64,000 bases of DNA, from contig NZ_MJBI02000001.1 of assembly GCF_002742385.2 (NCBI RefSeq), positions 434,001-498,000 of the forward strand. The letters run 5' to 3'. Below the pieces are notes generated by a model, which saw nothing but the letters and a program-made list of their open reading frames with translations, searched no databases and had not been told where the DNA came from. Shown here one piece after another: positions 37,946-48,385 of this stretch. The position numbers and the translations under genes were made by a program. Source of the stretch: Macrococcoides goetzii. GTDB lineage: Bacteria; Bacillota; Bacilli; Staphylococcales; Staphylococcaceae. Positions within the stretch are counted from its first letter, which is position 1; each line of letters opens with the position of its first letter.

Positions 37946-39436
37946 ATGAAAAAGTTACTTCAATATACGATTACAGGATTAACAACAATTACGCTCGTTT
38001 CATCTATAACTTCAAACGCAGAGGCAAAAACGTATATCATTAATAACGAAAATACGAATCGACTTGGAACATCGGAAAACATAGGGACGATAAATACTAA
38101 TATGCTTTATCCAAAAATGGCTACTAAAAATATTACTTCAATTGTAAACAAAGATCAGGAGATTCACCAGATTGATAAGACTTTTGATGTACCAAAAGTA
38201 AGTAAGTCTTTACGTACACAAAGTAAAGCAGAGATACCTACAATGACTAATGATTATAAAAAGGGAGACTCTCGTGTATTTACAACAATAAACACAGTTA
38301 CTAATGCTGATGAGAAAACGACAGCAAAATTATTATATGATGGTTCTAAAGCACAAGTATGGGTTGCAGATAGCCGCGTAACAGAAGCGAAAGCTACACA
38401 AATAGGACAGGAATTTGATAACAAGATTGCACCACTTGTTGAATCTAAATTTTCGACACCTTCTGATATTGATAAGAATGGAAAAATCAATATTTTAGTA
38501 TTTGATATTAAAGATGATTATGAAACGACAAAAAGTTACGTTGGAGGTTATTTTCATCCGAGAGATCTTTTAATGATGCAGGGGTCTAACTTATCAGAAA
38601 CATTTTATATGGATACTTATCCGTCAATGGGTAAAAATGCAGAGATGGACGTTACAAAGATATATACGACTTTGGCCCATGAGTATCAACATATGGTTAA
38701 TTTTAATCGTAATGTCATTGTTGAGAGAGGTGACTTTATTACAGGTAAGATGGATACTTGGTTAAATGAAGCATTTTCGATGGCAGCTGAACAAATATAT
38801 TCTAAAGAAGTATTAACGAAACGCATCGATTATTTTAATAAATCAATGACCATTGCAAATGGTAGATCTGTCTTACAATGGAATAATAATGATGATGTAT
38901 TATCGAATTATTCATTATCATATCTCTTCGGTCAATACTTAAGAACGCAATCTGATAATGGTGATGCAATATTTAAGGCAATTTTAGAAGATCAAGGTAC
39001 AACGATTGAAACATTGCAACGTGCGATACATAAACATATTAGTCCAACAATGTCTGTAGGCGAATTTATGACGAATTTCAGAATTGCATTAGAAAAGAAA
39101 GAAAACACAGGTAAATTTGGATTTAATGGTGAGTCTGGTTTTAATGGAATTAAACCAATTCATATTACAAATTTACCAACAGCATTAGCACCAGGAGGTT
39201 CAGTAGTATTTGATGCACAGGATTCGTTTAAAGTACCTTCTGATAAAGGTCAAAATATCAAATACGTTGAAGTAGGAAGTACTATAACTACACCGACAAC
39301 TGAAGCGCCAACAACAGAACAACCAACTACTGAAGCACCGACAACTGAACAGGCAACAACAGAACAACCAACTACTGAAAGACCGTCGACTAAACCATGT
39401 CCAAATGGACGTATCTGGTGCCCGGGTAACTATTAA
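37946..39436 (+). CDS. Secreted zinc metalloprotease, hyicolysin (M30) family
   Basis: A 496-aa exoprotease. Residues 1-27 are a Sec signal peptide ending ...SNAEA-KT. A propeptide-like part follows, then the catalytic region with zinc motif HEYQH at 245-249 and NEAFSMAAEQ near 274-283. This fits the M30 family founded by the neutral protease of Staphylococcus hyicus. The tail (about residues 445-485) is a mucin-like run of TTEAP/TTEQP units and it ends with a short two-cysteine motif (PCPNGRIWCPGNY). There is no LPXTG anchor. AAGGAG at 37932-37937 is the ribosome site. Confidence 0.88.
   Translation: MKKLLQYTITGLTTITLVSSITSNAEAKTYIINNENTNRLGTSENIGTINTNMLYPKMATKNITSIVNKDQEIHQIDKTFDVPKVSKSLRTQSKAEIPTMTNDYKKGDSRVFTTINTVTNADEKTTAKLLYDGSKAQVWVADSRVTEAKATQIGQEFDNKIAPLVESKFSTPSDIDKNGKINILVFDIKDDYETTKSYVGGYFHPRDLLMMQGSNLSETFYMDTYPSMGKNAEMDVTKIYTTLAHEYQHMVNFNRNVIVERGDFITGKMDTWLNEAFSMAAEQIYSKEVLTKRIDYFNKSMTIANGRSVLQWNNNDDVLSNYSLSYLFGQYLRTQSDNGDAIFKAILEDQGTTIETLQRAIHKHISPTMSVGEFMTNFRIALEKKENTGKFGFNGESGFNGIKPIHITNLPTALAPGGSVVFDAQDSFKVPSDKGQNIKYVEVGSTITTPTTEAPTTEQPTTEAPTTEQATTEQPTTERPSTKPCPNGRIWCPGNY
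39285..39395 (+). repeat. TTE(A/Q)P codon repeats at the protease C terminus
   Basis: About seven degenerate 12-15-bp units coding TTEAP, TTEQP, TTEQA and TTERP. Low-complexity linkers of this sort occur in secreted and wall-associated proteins and may vary in length. Confidence 0.8.
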
Positions 39437-39456
39437 ACAATGAAATTATATAAAGT

Positions 39457-39486
39457 AAGAGGATTAGACATTGTCTAATCCTCTTT
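39457..39486 (+). terminator. Terminator of the protease gene
   Basis: AAGAGGATTAGAC (39457-39469) pairs perfectly with GTCTAATCCTCTT around ATT; TTTT follows. Confidence 0.9.
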
Positions 39487-39669
39487 TGAATAGTTGAAAG
39501 GCAAAACGAGCTATTCTGCGTTTTTGGTTTACACCCATCGAAAGTTAAAAAATCAAAAATTGAATTCCGTAATCTTCGTATACGTAAGACGTAAATGTTA
39601 AGTAAAACGAAAAGCGGCTCCATTCGATGACTAAATAAGACTTTCTACCAAAACAACATAATGATGTGA

Positions 39670-39732
39670 TGTAGTAAGTGTAGTAATGAGTTATTCAAAG
39701 CTAAAATTAAGAAAGATGGCAATTATACTTGA
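39670..39732 (+). pseudogene. Possible remnant of a zinc-ribbon protein gene
   Basis: A 20-codon open stretch starting CSKCSNELFKAKIKKDGNYT, whose CxxC opening resembles a zinc ribbon. It has in-frame ATG ATG TGA just before it, so a start region is present but interrupted. It overlaps the end of the convergent coiled-coil gene. The surrounding 39490-39720 has no other recognisable gene and looks like decayed sequence. Low confidence. Confidence 0.2.
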
Positions 39733-40247
39733 TTACTCAACTCAACATCTATTGTATACTCATTATTAAAACGATCGATTAACATTGATTTGTTGTTTGC
39801 AGAGGATTCTAACTGCTCAATGTAACTACGAACGTATTGCTCGTCGATAATACCTTCTTCAACGATTCCAACACCAGCGACAGCTTTAATTCGCTCCTGT
39901 CCATATCCGAACGAAATGTTATTATCAAGCATGTTGACGATATTTCTTTCAATTTTAAGAGACTCCAGGAGTTCTGAAGGTGAGTATAACTTATCTTCAA
40001 ATTCAATCTGAGCATTACAGTTCGCTCTATGAATAGCTGTTTTTAAATTGGAGATATCAGACTTTAAACTCTCAATTAAGCGTAATGTTTCATGCACTAA
40101 AGCATTCTTTTCTTCTGTAACAATACTTTTATTATTTAATGCGATCGGTACGCGAAACTCTGTTCTGAATTTTTCTGTTGCATTATCAAGTTGAGCACGT
40201 AATTTACTTGAGATGAATATTGCTTGCTGGATAGTTAAAGAAGTCAT
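39723..40247 (-). CDS. Coiled-coil protein, DIP1984-like (putative)
   Basis: A 174-aa protein, predominantly helical and charged. The middle (LVHETLRLIESLKSDISNLK then IHRANCNAQIEFEDKLYSPSELLES and a further helix) resembles the DIP1984/septicolysin-like family, where paired helices are joined by a short N-x-A segment. It ends with a loop region containing AVAGVGIVEEGIIDE. No signal peptide. I chose the ATG at 40247 because GGAGG lies ten bases before it; the upstream ATG at 40262 overlaps that site. It stands alone and looks accessory. Confidence 0.55.
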   Translation of the reverse strand: MTSLTIQQAIFISSKLRAQLDNATEKFRTEFRVPIALNNKSIVTEEKNALVHETLRLIESLKSDISNLKTAIHRANCNAQIEFEDKLYSPSELLESLKIERNIVNMLDNNISFGYGQERIKAVAGVGIVEEGIIDEQYVRSYIEQLESSANNKSMLIDRFNNEYTIDVELSNQV

Positions 40248-40379
40248 AAGAATAGCCTCCATTTTTTAGTAGTGGAAATATTATATAATATCCATTTGGA
40301 ATAATAAAGCAATAGCTTTATAAATGTTATTGATTTAAAAGTTTTTGAAAATAACTTAAATTTATTTAATATTCTTTAT

Positions 40380-40413
40380 TTTATCAGTCAAATGATATAA
40401 AATGACTGATAAA
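40380..40413. promoter_or_regulatory. Inverted repeat around the -10 box of the Fic-like gene
   Basis: TTTATCAGTCA (40380-40390) and TGACTGATAAA (40403-40413) are perfect 11-base arms. The 12-base spacer holds TATAAA, a likely -10 element, and the right arm touches the ribosome site GAGGTG. This is the expected layout of an autoregulatory operator. Confidence 0.6.
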
Positions 40414-40424
40414 GAGGTGTATAT

Positions 40425-41363
40425 ATGGTTGGATATAACTCAAATATTGTGAATTTAATGACTAAAATTCATGAGTACAAAGGTAAACAAATTATTTATT
40501 TACAATATAATACTGCCACATTGGAGAAACTTAAATTTTCAGGTTTGTATCACAATGTGAAATATGGTTGTGCTTTATCAGGATATTCTGTATCTGATAC
40601 AAAGTTATTACAGATACTACAGTTTAAAAAATCATTTAATAATGAAATAGAAGCGCAAATATGTGGATTTAGAGATGCATTGTTATATATTGTAGAGGAT
40701 TATGAATTTATTGACATCAATTATGAATCAATTTGTGCAATGTATTTAGAGATGTCAATGGGAGACGAAGAATCGATATCAAAATCTTCAGAAGTCCAAA
40801 GAGATGCTGTCAAACAATTATGTTTACATTATAATAATGTAATCGATTTGCCACATACAAATATACTAATCGAGATATTTCAATTTGTGTTTGAATTTAT
40901 TCAGTCTAATCTGCTTGCTAATAAAACGCTCTTATTTTCTCGTTTATTATTGAATTTACTGTTGTATAAATCTAATATTTTAGTAACTCAGTATCAAAGT
41001 ATCGAAAAACTGATTTATGAAGATATCGCTGGTAATAATAAAAGGTTGAAGAAAAAGAATGTTGATTATTTTCCTTTTGAAGATATACAGGGTTTTATGA
41101 ATTATTATTTTTATAAAATACTGGAGTCCTATGAATCACTGGACTATAATTTCCAGTTAATATTAAATGAGAAAATAACGCCGCAGTATAGAGTACTTAA
41201 TGTTTTAAATAGATCCTTTGAACCGATTGCGCGTAAAGATCTAGAGATTATGCTCGCAGATATTAGTCGTAAAACCATTGAACGGGCATTAGTACAACTT
41301 CAAAAAGAAGACTTTATTGTTAAAGTTGGACAAGGAAAATCTACACAATATAAAGTGAAATAA
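40425..41363 (+). CDS. Degenerate Fic-domain protein with C-terminal winged helix
   Basis: A 312-aa protein laid out like Fic proteins that carry a C-terminal winged helix. Residues about 35-90 (YGCALSGYSVSDTKLLQILQ, then EAQICGFRDALLYI) follow the pattern of the SxxIEG and NYRDAL segments of Fic proteins. Residues about 152-190 (FQFVFEFIQSNLLANKTLLF, SRLLLNLLLY, SIEKLIYED) align with HPFxxGNGRxxRLL and SLEK, but the catalytic H, G, N and G are absent. AMPylation is therefore unlikely. The last 60 residues form a winged helix (RKDLEIMLADISRKTIERAL). Likely a regulator that reuses the Fic scaffold. Confidence 0.6.
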   Translation: MVGYNSNIVNLMTKIHEYKGKQIIYLQYNTATLEKLKFSGLYHNVKYGCALSGYSVSDTKLLQILQFKKSFNNEIEAQICGFRDALLYIVEDYEFIDINYESICAMYLEMSMGDEESISKSSEVQRDAVKQLCLHYNNVIDLPHTNILIEIFQFVFEFIQSNLLANKTLLFSRLLLNLLLYKSNILVTQYQSIEKLIYEDIAGNNKRLKKKNVDYFPFEDIQGFMNYYFYKILESYESLDYNFQLILNEKITPQYRVLNVLNRSFEPIARKDLEIMLADISRKTIERALVQLQKEDFIVKVGQGKSTQYKVK

Positions 41364-41367
41364 TGAT

Positions 41368-41383
41368 TGTTTCACGTGAATAA
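41368..41383. promoter_or_regulatory. parS-like sequence
   Basis: TGTTTCACGTGAATAA matches 14 of 16 positions of the Firmicutes parS consensus TGTTTCACGTGAAACA, including the whole central TTTCACGTGAA. It lies between the Fic-like stop and the HAD start. Not tested for ParB binding. Confidence 0.4.
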
Positions 41384-41393
41384 GGGTGAGTTG

Positions 41394-42170
41394 ATGAAAG
41401 TATTTGCAGTGGATATGGATGGCACGTTTCTAGATAGTAATAATAATTATGATAAGAAATTTTTCGAAAGATTAAATACAGAATATAAAGATGAATTTAA
41501 GTTGTTAGTAGCAAGTAGCAATACTATTTCTCATCTCAAAACATTTTTTGAGCAAAAAGATATATACTATATTGGCTTTAATGGTGCAGTCATTGCGTTT
41601 GATGATAAAATTATAGATACGCAATTTCTCGATTACACTGATATTAATCGGATTTTAAAGTATTTAAATAATAATAATATTTATTCTTATGTAGCAAGTA
41701 CATTAGAAAAATCTTATATTAACATATTAGCCGGAGATCAATTTATCAATCGAATGCAGCAGTATTATAACGATTTGATTATAAATAATTTGGATGAAAT
41801 GAATGATATTACTAAAATCACAATTGAAATAAAAGGTGATATGAAAGAATTGATTGTTCAGTTAAATACTTTATGCCAATCAAGCATTGCAGTAGATAGT
41901 GGTTTTAATTGTATCGATATCATTCATAAAGGAACAAATAAAGCTGTTGCAATTAAAAAAGTGATGAATATATTGGGTGCAAATATGAATGATTTATATG
42001 TCTTTGGTGACAGTGATAATGATATTGAAATGCTAAAACTTACAGAAAATTCTTTTGCAATGACAAACGGAAATGACAAAGTTAAATCAATCGCAAAGAC
42101 TGAAATACCGAGTAATGATGAAAATGGTGTGTTAATTACAATGGAGAAAATATTAAAAGAAGAACTTTGA
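41394..42170 (+). CDS. HAD-superfamily phosphatase, Cof type (IIB)
   Basis: A 258-aa cytosolic sugar-phosphate-type phosphatase. Motif I DMDGTFLDSN has the nucleophile D7 and acid D9; motif II is the VASSN segment near residue 40; motif III/IV is K in GTNKAVAIKKV and GDSDNDIEML near residue 205. The IIB cap lies between. The ATG at 41394 follows AAGGGTGAG at good distance; a frame open from 41367 lacks a site. It lies 30 bases after the Fic-like gene, so both may be co-transcribed. Natural substrate unknown. Confidence 0.85.
   Translation: MKVFAVDMDGTFLDSNNNYDKKFFERLNTEYKDEFKLLVASSNTISHLKTFFEQKDIYYIGFNGAVIAFDDKIIDTQFLDYTDINRILKYLNNNNIYSYVASTLEKSYINILAGDQFINRMQQYYNDLIINNLDEMNDITKITIEIKGDMKELIVQLNTLCQSSIAVDSGFNCIDIIHKGTNKAVAIKKVMNILGANMNDLYVFGDSDNDIEMLKLTENSFAMTNGNDKVKSIAKTEIPSNDENGVLITMEKILKEEL
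42104..42157. other. Placeholder removed: see terminator at 42157-42204
   Basis: Superseded by the following entry; carries no separate information. Confidence 0.
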
Positions 42171-42204
42171 GCAATATTATAAATATTGCTGCAAAGTTCT
42201 TCTT
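42157..42204. terminator. Bidirectional hairpin formed by the ends of two convergent genes
   Basis: AAGAAGAACTTTG (42157-42169) plus GCAATATT (42171-42178) pair with AATATTGC (42182-42189) plus CAAAGTTCTTCTT (42192-42204): 21 pairs with one small asymmetric bulge. The stem contains the last codons of both the HAD gene and the RNase HI gene. Confidence 0.75.
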
Positions 42205-42566
42205 GCTATAGCATCTGCATGTTTATTCTGATGTCTAGGTATCCAGTTGATAATTATTAAATCAAAGTTTGATTGCAACTTAAGATACTCCTGTAAATAA
42301 GGTTTAAACAGAGGTTGCTTCACATAATTTTTATCAATAGAATCTACAACAATTTTGGCGTCACTTTTTATCAGTAAAGTTTTACAATCATTGGTTAAAG
42401 CAAGCTTTATTCCGATAATTAGACTTTGCCATTCGGCTATATGATTATCTACAGCACCTAAATATTCTCCATATTCAATCGTCTTACCATCAAGTTTGAG
42501 AACAATACCACACGCGCTATGAAGTGGATTCTGCTTTGTTGATGCATCAATAAATATTTGAGCCAT
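42177..42566 (-). CDS. Ribonuclease HI family protein
   Basis: A 129-aa RNase H fold protein. The acidic active site is complete: D7 (FIDAS), E45 (AEWQSL), D69 (KSDAKIV) and D118 (NKHADAIAR), with H112 before it. Length and lack of the basic handle match the short RnhA-like proteins of staphylococci and Bacillus (YpeP/YpdQ type). Whether it cleaves RNA-DNA hybrids in the cell is not established for this subgroup. Convergent with the HAD gene, six bases apart. Confidence 0.85.
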   Translation of the reverse strand: MAQIFIDASTKQNPLHSACGIVLKLDGKTIEYGEYLGAVDNHIAEWQSLIIGIKLALTNDCKTLLIKSDAKIVVDSIDKNYVKQPLFKPYLQEYLKLQSNFDLIIINWIPRHQNKHADAIARRTLQQYL

Positions 42567-42611
42567 ATTTATACCTCATGTTCCTATTTTTTTTAAAATC
42601 TCGCAAAACGA

Positions 42612-43295
42612 CTATAAGTTATCTGTTTTATGATAACGTTTTGCCCAGTAACCGAAAGGAATGTTTAATATTGTTGAAGCTAATTTAAATAAATAAGTCG
42701 TTATAAAGATTTCAAAGACAATATTATTAGGCATTAAACCGGTAAATGCAATTAAAGAAAATAATGCAGTATCTACAATTGAACTGAATATCGTACTTCC
42801 ATATGCACGTACAATAAATGTTTTCTCTGATGAAAAATATTTTTTGATTAAATTAAATAAGTAAACATCTACATATTGTCCGATAATATATGCAATGATT
42901 GATCCTAATACGATTCTAGGTACGACACCAAATAACGTCTGCATGCTTTTTTGTGCGATATCTGTCTCTGTAGGTGTAAATTGTAAAGATATCGCCATTA
43001 ATATCGTCATAATAATAGCTGATGCAAATCCTAGCCACACCGCTTTTTTTGCTACTTTACGGCCATATCTGTCATTTAAAATATCTGTTGCTAAATAGAT
43101 TGACGCAAATAGGACATTCCCTAAAGTTGCAGTAATACCAAATAATTCAACAGACTTTGTTACTTGAATATTTGCAATCACTGTACCGATTGCTACCCAT
43201 ACAAATAACCCTTCCTTTCCAAAAAAACGATACATGAGTACCATACATAAAAACGTTAACAAAAAGGCAGCAAGTGCCCATAATTCATTACTCAT
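42612..43295 (-). CDS. Queuosine precursor transporter (YhhQ/VUT family)
   Basis: A 227-aa membrane protein with six helices, of the family that imports the queuosine precursors preQ0/preQ1 or queuine. Family features are the FASIYLATDILNDRYGRKVAKKA segment near residue 85 and the LGSIIAYIIGQYVDVYLFNLIKK helix near residue 130. I chose the ATG at 43295 (MSNELW) because AAAGAGG precedes it; a frame open from 43322 includes that site. I looked for a preQ1 riboswitch upstream and saw none. Confidence 0.85.
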   Translation of the reverse strand: MSNELWALAAFLLTFLCMVLMYRFFGKEGLFVWVAIGTVIANIQVTKSVELFGITATLGNVLFASIYLATDILNDRYGRKVAKKAVWLGFASAIIMTILMAISLQFTPTETDIAQKSMQTLFGVVPRIVLGSIIAYIIGQYVDVYLFNLIKKYFSSEKTFIVRAYGSTIFSSIVDTALFSLIAFTGLMPNNIVFEIFITTYLFKLASTILNIPFGYWAKRYHKTDNL

Positions 43296-43429
43296 AGCAA
43301 ACCTCTTTCTATAAAAATTCAACTTATGTATTATAGAGTGTATCTATTGAATTTGCAAGTTATCATTTAGGAAACAAATGAGCATCAATTTTTTTGCAGT
43401 TTTGATATACTAATTTTTGAGGTGAGATA

Positions 43430-43612
43430 ATGAACCTGCAACAAAAAGTGACTTTAAAACAAATCGATACTTTAACGGATCATTATTGTGAAGGATGTAT
43501 GCTTAAATCATACCACCGCAAAGCGTATGGCAAAACTTACGCACATCACTATTGTATAAAGAAATGTTCTGTAGGTATTGAAATAAAACAACTCGGCAAT
43601 ATATTGCAGTAA
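43430..43612 (+). CDS. Small zinc-finger protein (DUF2602-type)
   Basis: A 60-aa protein with the order CEGC (20-23) ... HH-x-C ... C (HHYCIKKCSVG near 39-48), the zf-C2HCIx2C arrangement of DUF2602 proteins conserved in Bacillales. It probably binds one zinc ion. Function unknown. GAGGTGAG precedes the ATG and cvfC follows nine bases after the stop, so the two are co-transcribed. Confidence 0.75.
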   Translation: MNLQQKVTLKQIDTLTDHYCEGCMLKSYHRKAYGKTYAHHYCIKKCSVGIEIKQLGNILQ

Positions 43613-43621
43613 GGAGCTATT

Positions 43622-44734
43622 ATGAAGATCACAAAAATTGAACCAACACCAAGTCCTAATACGTTAAAAATAACACTTGATTATAAAAAAGAGGATATGA
43701 AAAGTAATACATATTCAACAATACATGAAACTAATCCCGTATTTATTAATGCATTACTTCAAATAGAAGATGTAAAATCAGTTTTTCATGTTATGGATTT
43801 TATTTCTGTTGATAAAACGCCGAAGTCCGATTGGGAAGTGGTACTACCACAAATAAAATCTGTTTTTGAAGAAGAGATTGATGTTCAACAAGAAATAACA
43901 GTGGATAATGGTGAAAAGAAAGTTGAAGTACTAGAATTTAAAAGTATTCCTTATCAAATAAAAGTTACAGATAAAGATGGAGAATCACGTAAACAACTGG
44001 ATGTAAGATTTATCGATGCGATGCTAGCTGCACAAAATGATGATGATAATGTTATTTTACTCCGTAAATGGATTGATTACGGTGTAAGATATGGTGAGAC
44101 AGATGAAATCATCCGATCCATTAAAGAAGAAATTGATGCTAAATTTCCTGATGATGTTTTGACAGAATATATTGCAAAAGGTAAAGCAAATCAGTATATA
44201 GATACATCCAAGAAACTAGAAAAAATTACTTTGGATGAATATAATACGATTGAAGATTGGCAGGAACGTTATCGAAAGATAGATCATTATCCGAATCCAG
44301 ACTTATCTGATCTGCCTTTTTTTGAAGCAGTGCTACTAGATGAGAAGCCTCAGATAAGGCGTCTTGCTGTCGTATTTTTAGGTATGATAGAAGATAGAAA
44401 AGTATTACCTGCTTTGCATAAAGCAATGAATGATAATAATTTAACTGTACGCCGTACAGCTGGAGATACTTTAAGTGATCTTGGGTTTAAAGAAAGTTTA
44501 CCAATAATGCATGCAGCGTTAAATGATAAACATCCAATTGTCAGATGGCGTGCAGCGATGTTTATCTTTGACGAAGGTGATGAAAGTAGTTTAACTTATT
44601 TAGAGCAACATCTAGAAGATCCTGCATTTGATGTCAAACTTCAAGTACAAATGGCTTACGAACGAATTAAAAATGGTGAGGCAGCTGTTGGTTCCGTTTG
44701 GAAACAAATTGCTAACCGTAACAAAGGAGAATAA
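43622..44734 (+). CDS. cvfC: Conserved virulence factor C-like protein
   Basis: A 370-aa protein like CvfC of S. aureus, whose loss lowers virulence and haemolysin production. Residues about 1-75 are a NifU-N/scaffold-like domain ([15 protein letters not shown], then [20 protein letters not shown]). The C-terminal part (about 220-360) has HEAT-like repeats: [60 protein letters not shown]. The molecular role is not known. The gene precedes a bacilliredoxin, as in S. aureus. Confidence 0.88.
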   Translation: MKITKIEPTPSPNTLKITLDYKKEDMKSNTYSTIHETNPVFINALLQIEDVKSVFHVMDFISVDKTPKSDWEVVLPQIKSVFEEEIDVQQEITVDNGEKKVEVLEFKSIPYQIKVTDKDGESRKQLDVRFIDAMLAAQNDDDNVILLRKWIDYGVRYGETDEIIRSIKEEIDAKFPDDVLTEYIAKGKANQYIDTSKKLEKITLDEYNTIEDWQERYRKIDHYPNPDLSDLPFFEAVLLDEKPQIRRLAVVFLGMIEDRKVLPALHKAMNDNNLTVRRTAGDTLSDLGFKESLPIMHAALNDKHPIVRWRAAMFIFDEGDESSLTYLEQHLEDPAFDVKLQVQMAYERIKNGEAAVGSVWKQIANRNKGE

Positions 44735-44738
44735 TGAA

Positions 44739-45173
44739 ATGAATGCTTATGAAGAATATATGAAATCACTTGCGAACGGAATGAGAAGTGAATTAACGAA
44801 TCATGGTTTTGAATCTTTAGAAACAAGTGAAGCGGTTGTAGGTTATTTTAATCAAGTGAAAGAAGATGAAACAACTTTTGTAGTTATTAATTCGGTATGT
44901 GGATGTGCAGCAGGATTAGCACGCCCTGCAGCTGTTACAGTTGCTACACAAAATGACAAGAAACCTGATCACTTAGTAACAGTATTTGCAGGTCAGGACC
45001 GTGAAGCGACAGATAAAATGCGTGAATACGTAGCACAAGCACCTTCAAGTCCTTCGATGGCATTATTTAAAGGACAATCATTAGTTGGTTTTATTCCAAG
45101 AGAACATATCGAAGGACGACCTGTAGAAGAAATTTGTATGGATATTAAAGAATATTTTGATGACCACTGCTAA
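44739..45173 (+). CDS. Bacilliredoxin, BrxA/BrxB family
   Basis: A 144-aa thioredoxin-fold protein that removes bacillithiol from S-bacillithiolated proteins. The family-specific CGC active site is at residues 54-56 ([13 protein letters not shown]). Other matching parts are the [16 protein letters not shown] segment and [11 protein letters not shown] near the C terminus. I chose the ATG at 44739 after AAAGGAG; the frame is open from 44628 inside cvfC. It works together with bacillithiol, whose first biosynthetic enzyme is encoded at 12550. Confidence 0.93.
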   Translation: MNAYEEYMKSLANGMRSELTNHGFESLETSEAVVGYFNQVKEDETTFVVINSVCGCAAGLARPAAVTVATQNDKKPDHLVTVFAGQDREATDKMREYVAQAPSSPSMALFKGQSLVGFIPREHIEGRPVEEICMDIKEYFDDHC

Positions 45174-45969
45174 AATTAAACTGCGTATTACAACTTGCGT
45201 TAAACCGAATCGTTTAATATTGAAATATTTGAAATGTATTGTATCTGATGTTAAGACATATTCAGATGTAAATTATGAAGTTATTGAAAGAAAGAAGCTA
45301 ACCATTAAGAATTTATTTGAAGAAGATACAACGCCTGTAATGGTAATTCAACAAACAGGCGTTGTATTATATACTTCTGTTGAAAATAAGATTTTTTATC
45401 ATGAAAATACGACACGCGTTAAGTATAAAGCTTACATTACCGGCAATCATGTGCCTCCTCTTATCGAACTTATTCAGGATGATTCTATCAATACTGACAT
45501 CATCATCGATGCCACAACTGGAATGGCAAATGATTTAATATTAATGGCTCTAACGATGGAAAACAGCATATTTTATGCATTTGAAGACAATTTCTATATT
45601 CATTTTGCAATAAAATGGGGCGTGCATTTTTATTTCAATGTTTTAGAGAAAAATAAAATAGATATATCGCGCATACATTTTATTTATGGCAGTGTTGTAA
45701 ATCATATGGGTATACTGAATCAGGCAGATGTTATCTATTTAGATCCAATGTATGAAGAAACTGTTGTGACGTCTAACATTGCTTCTTTAGTTAATGTAGT
45801 AACCCATGATATTGAAAGTGATCGTAAGCTATTAAATACGATATTTGAGCATTTCAAAGGGAAAGTCATACTGCGCGCGCATTTTAAATCCAGTTTAATT
45901 CGTGATTATCAGTTTACTATGAATGTTAGAAAACAAACGAAGACACATTATGGTTATCGTTATTTATAA
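45160..45969 (+). CDS. SAM-dependent methyltransferase, RsmJ-like
   Basis: A 269-aa Rossmann methyltransferase. Residues about 110-200 hold the SAM site: [17 protein letters not shown], then an acidic loop E/D near residue 140, and the catalytic-type DPMY at 195-198 ([10 protein letters not shown]). This combination is that of RsmJ (16S rRNA m2G1516) and its Firmicutes relatives such as YpiP. The target is therefore probably rRNA, by inference. The start overlaps the end of the bacilliredoxin gene by 14 bases. Confidence 0.75.
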   Translation: MTTAKIKLRITTCVKPNRLILKYLKCIVSDVKTYSDVNYEVIERKKLTIKNLFEEDTTPVMVIQQTGVVLYTSVENKIFYHENTTRVKYKAYITGNHVPPLIELIQDDSINTDIIIDATTGMANDLILMALTMENSIFYAFEDNFYIHFAIKWGVHFYFNVLEKNKIDISRIHFIYGSVVNHMGILNQADVIYLDPMYEETVVTSNIASLVNVVTHDIESDRKLLNTIFEHFKGKVILRAHFKSSLIRDYQFTMNVRKQTKTHYGYRYL

Positions 45970-45982
45970 ATCATTGCACAAT

Positions 45983-46014
45983 AAAAAGGCTTCGTAAATT
46001 CGAAGCCTTTTTAT
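45983..46014. terminator. Bidirectional terminator
   Basis: Perfect 12-base stem AAAAAGGCTTCG (45983-45994) with CGAAGCCTTTTT (46001-46012), loop TAAATT. It ends the methyltransferase gene and, from the other side, the 25-aa peptide gene. Confidence 0.92.
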
Positions 46015-46024
46015 GATGTATCAA

Positions 46025-46102
46025 TTATTCAGTTATACACATGCTGATCATATAGCATAATAATAAGAATAAACCTGAAACGACCATCATATCTGCGCCC
46101 AT
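46025..46102 (-). CDS. 25-aa hydrophobic membrane peptide (candidate small gene)
   Basis: A 25-codon frame: MGADMMVVSGLFLLLCYMIS followed by MCITE and TAA. Residues 6-22 form one membrane helix. The ATG follows AGGGGTG at seven bases, a better ribosome site than many real genes here, and a strong terminator stands just past the stop. A minus-strand TATAAT at 46167-46172 is about 65 bases upstream. It runs divergently from thyA. No family recognised; single-helix peptides of this size act as membrane-complex subunits or type I toxins. Confidence 0.5.
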   Translation of the reverse strand: MGADMMVVSGLFLLLCYMISMCITE

Positions 46103-46206
46103 ATATTTCACCCCTAGAATGTAAATCTCTAATATCTAATTCTTTAATTAATTGTTATATAAATGTATTATAAAGTATATAAGAAAAAATAGAAAGAGGT
46201 GACTTG

Positions 46207-48364
<2,158 letters not shown>

Positions 48365-48385
48365 CAACAGATATCGAGGGATAAA

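Noticed and set aside
42104-42157. An entry in the feature list with reversed coordinates and zero confidence
   Set aside because: It is void and should be ignored; the valid annotation of this place is the hairpin at 42157-42204.
43296-43429. Possible preQ1 riboswitch upstream of the queuosine-precursor transporter
   Set aside because: The preQ1-I pattern (short GAGG stem-loop followed by an A-rich tail pairing to the loop) is not present in the leader.
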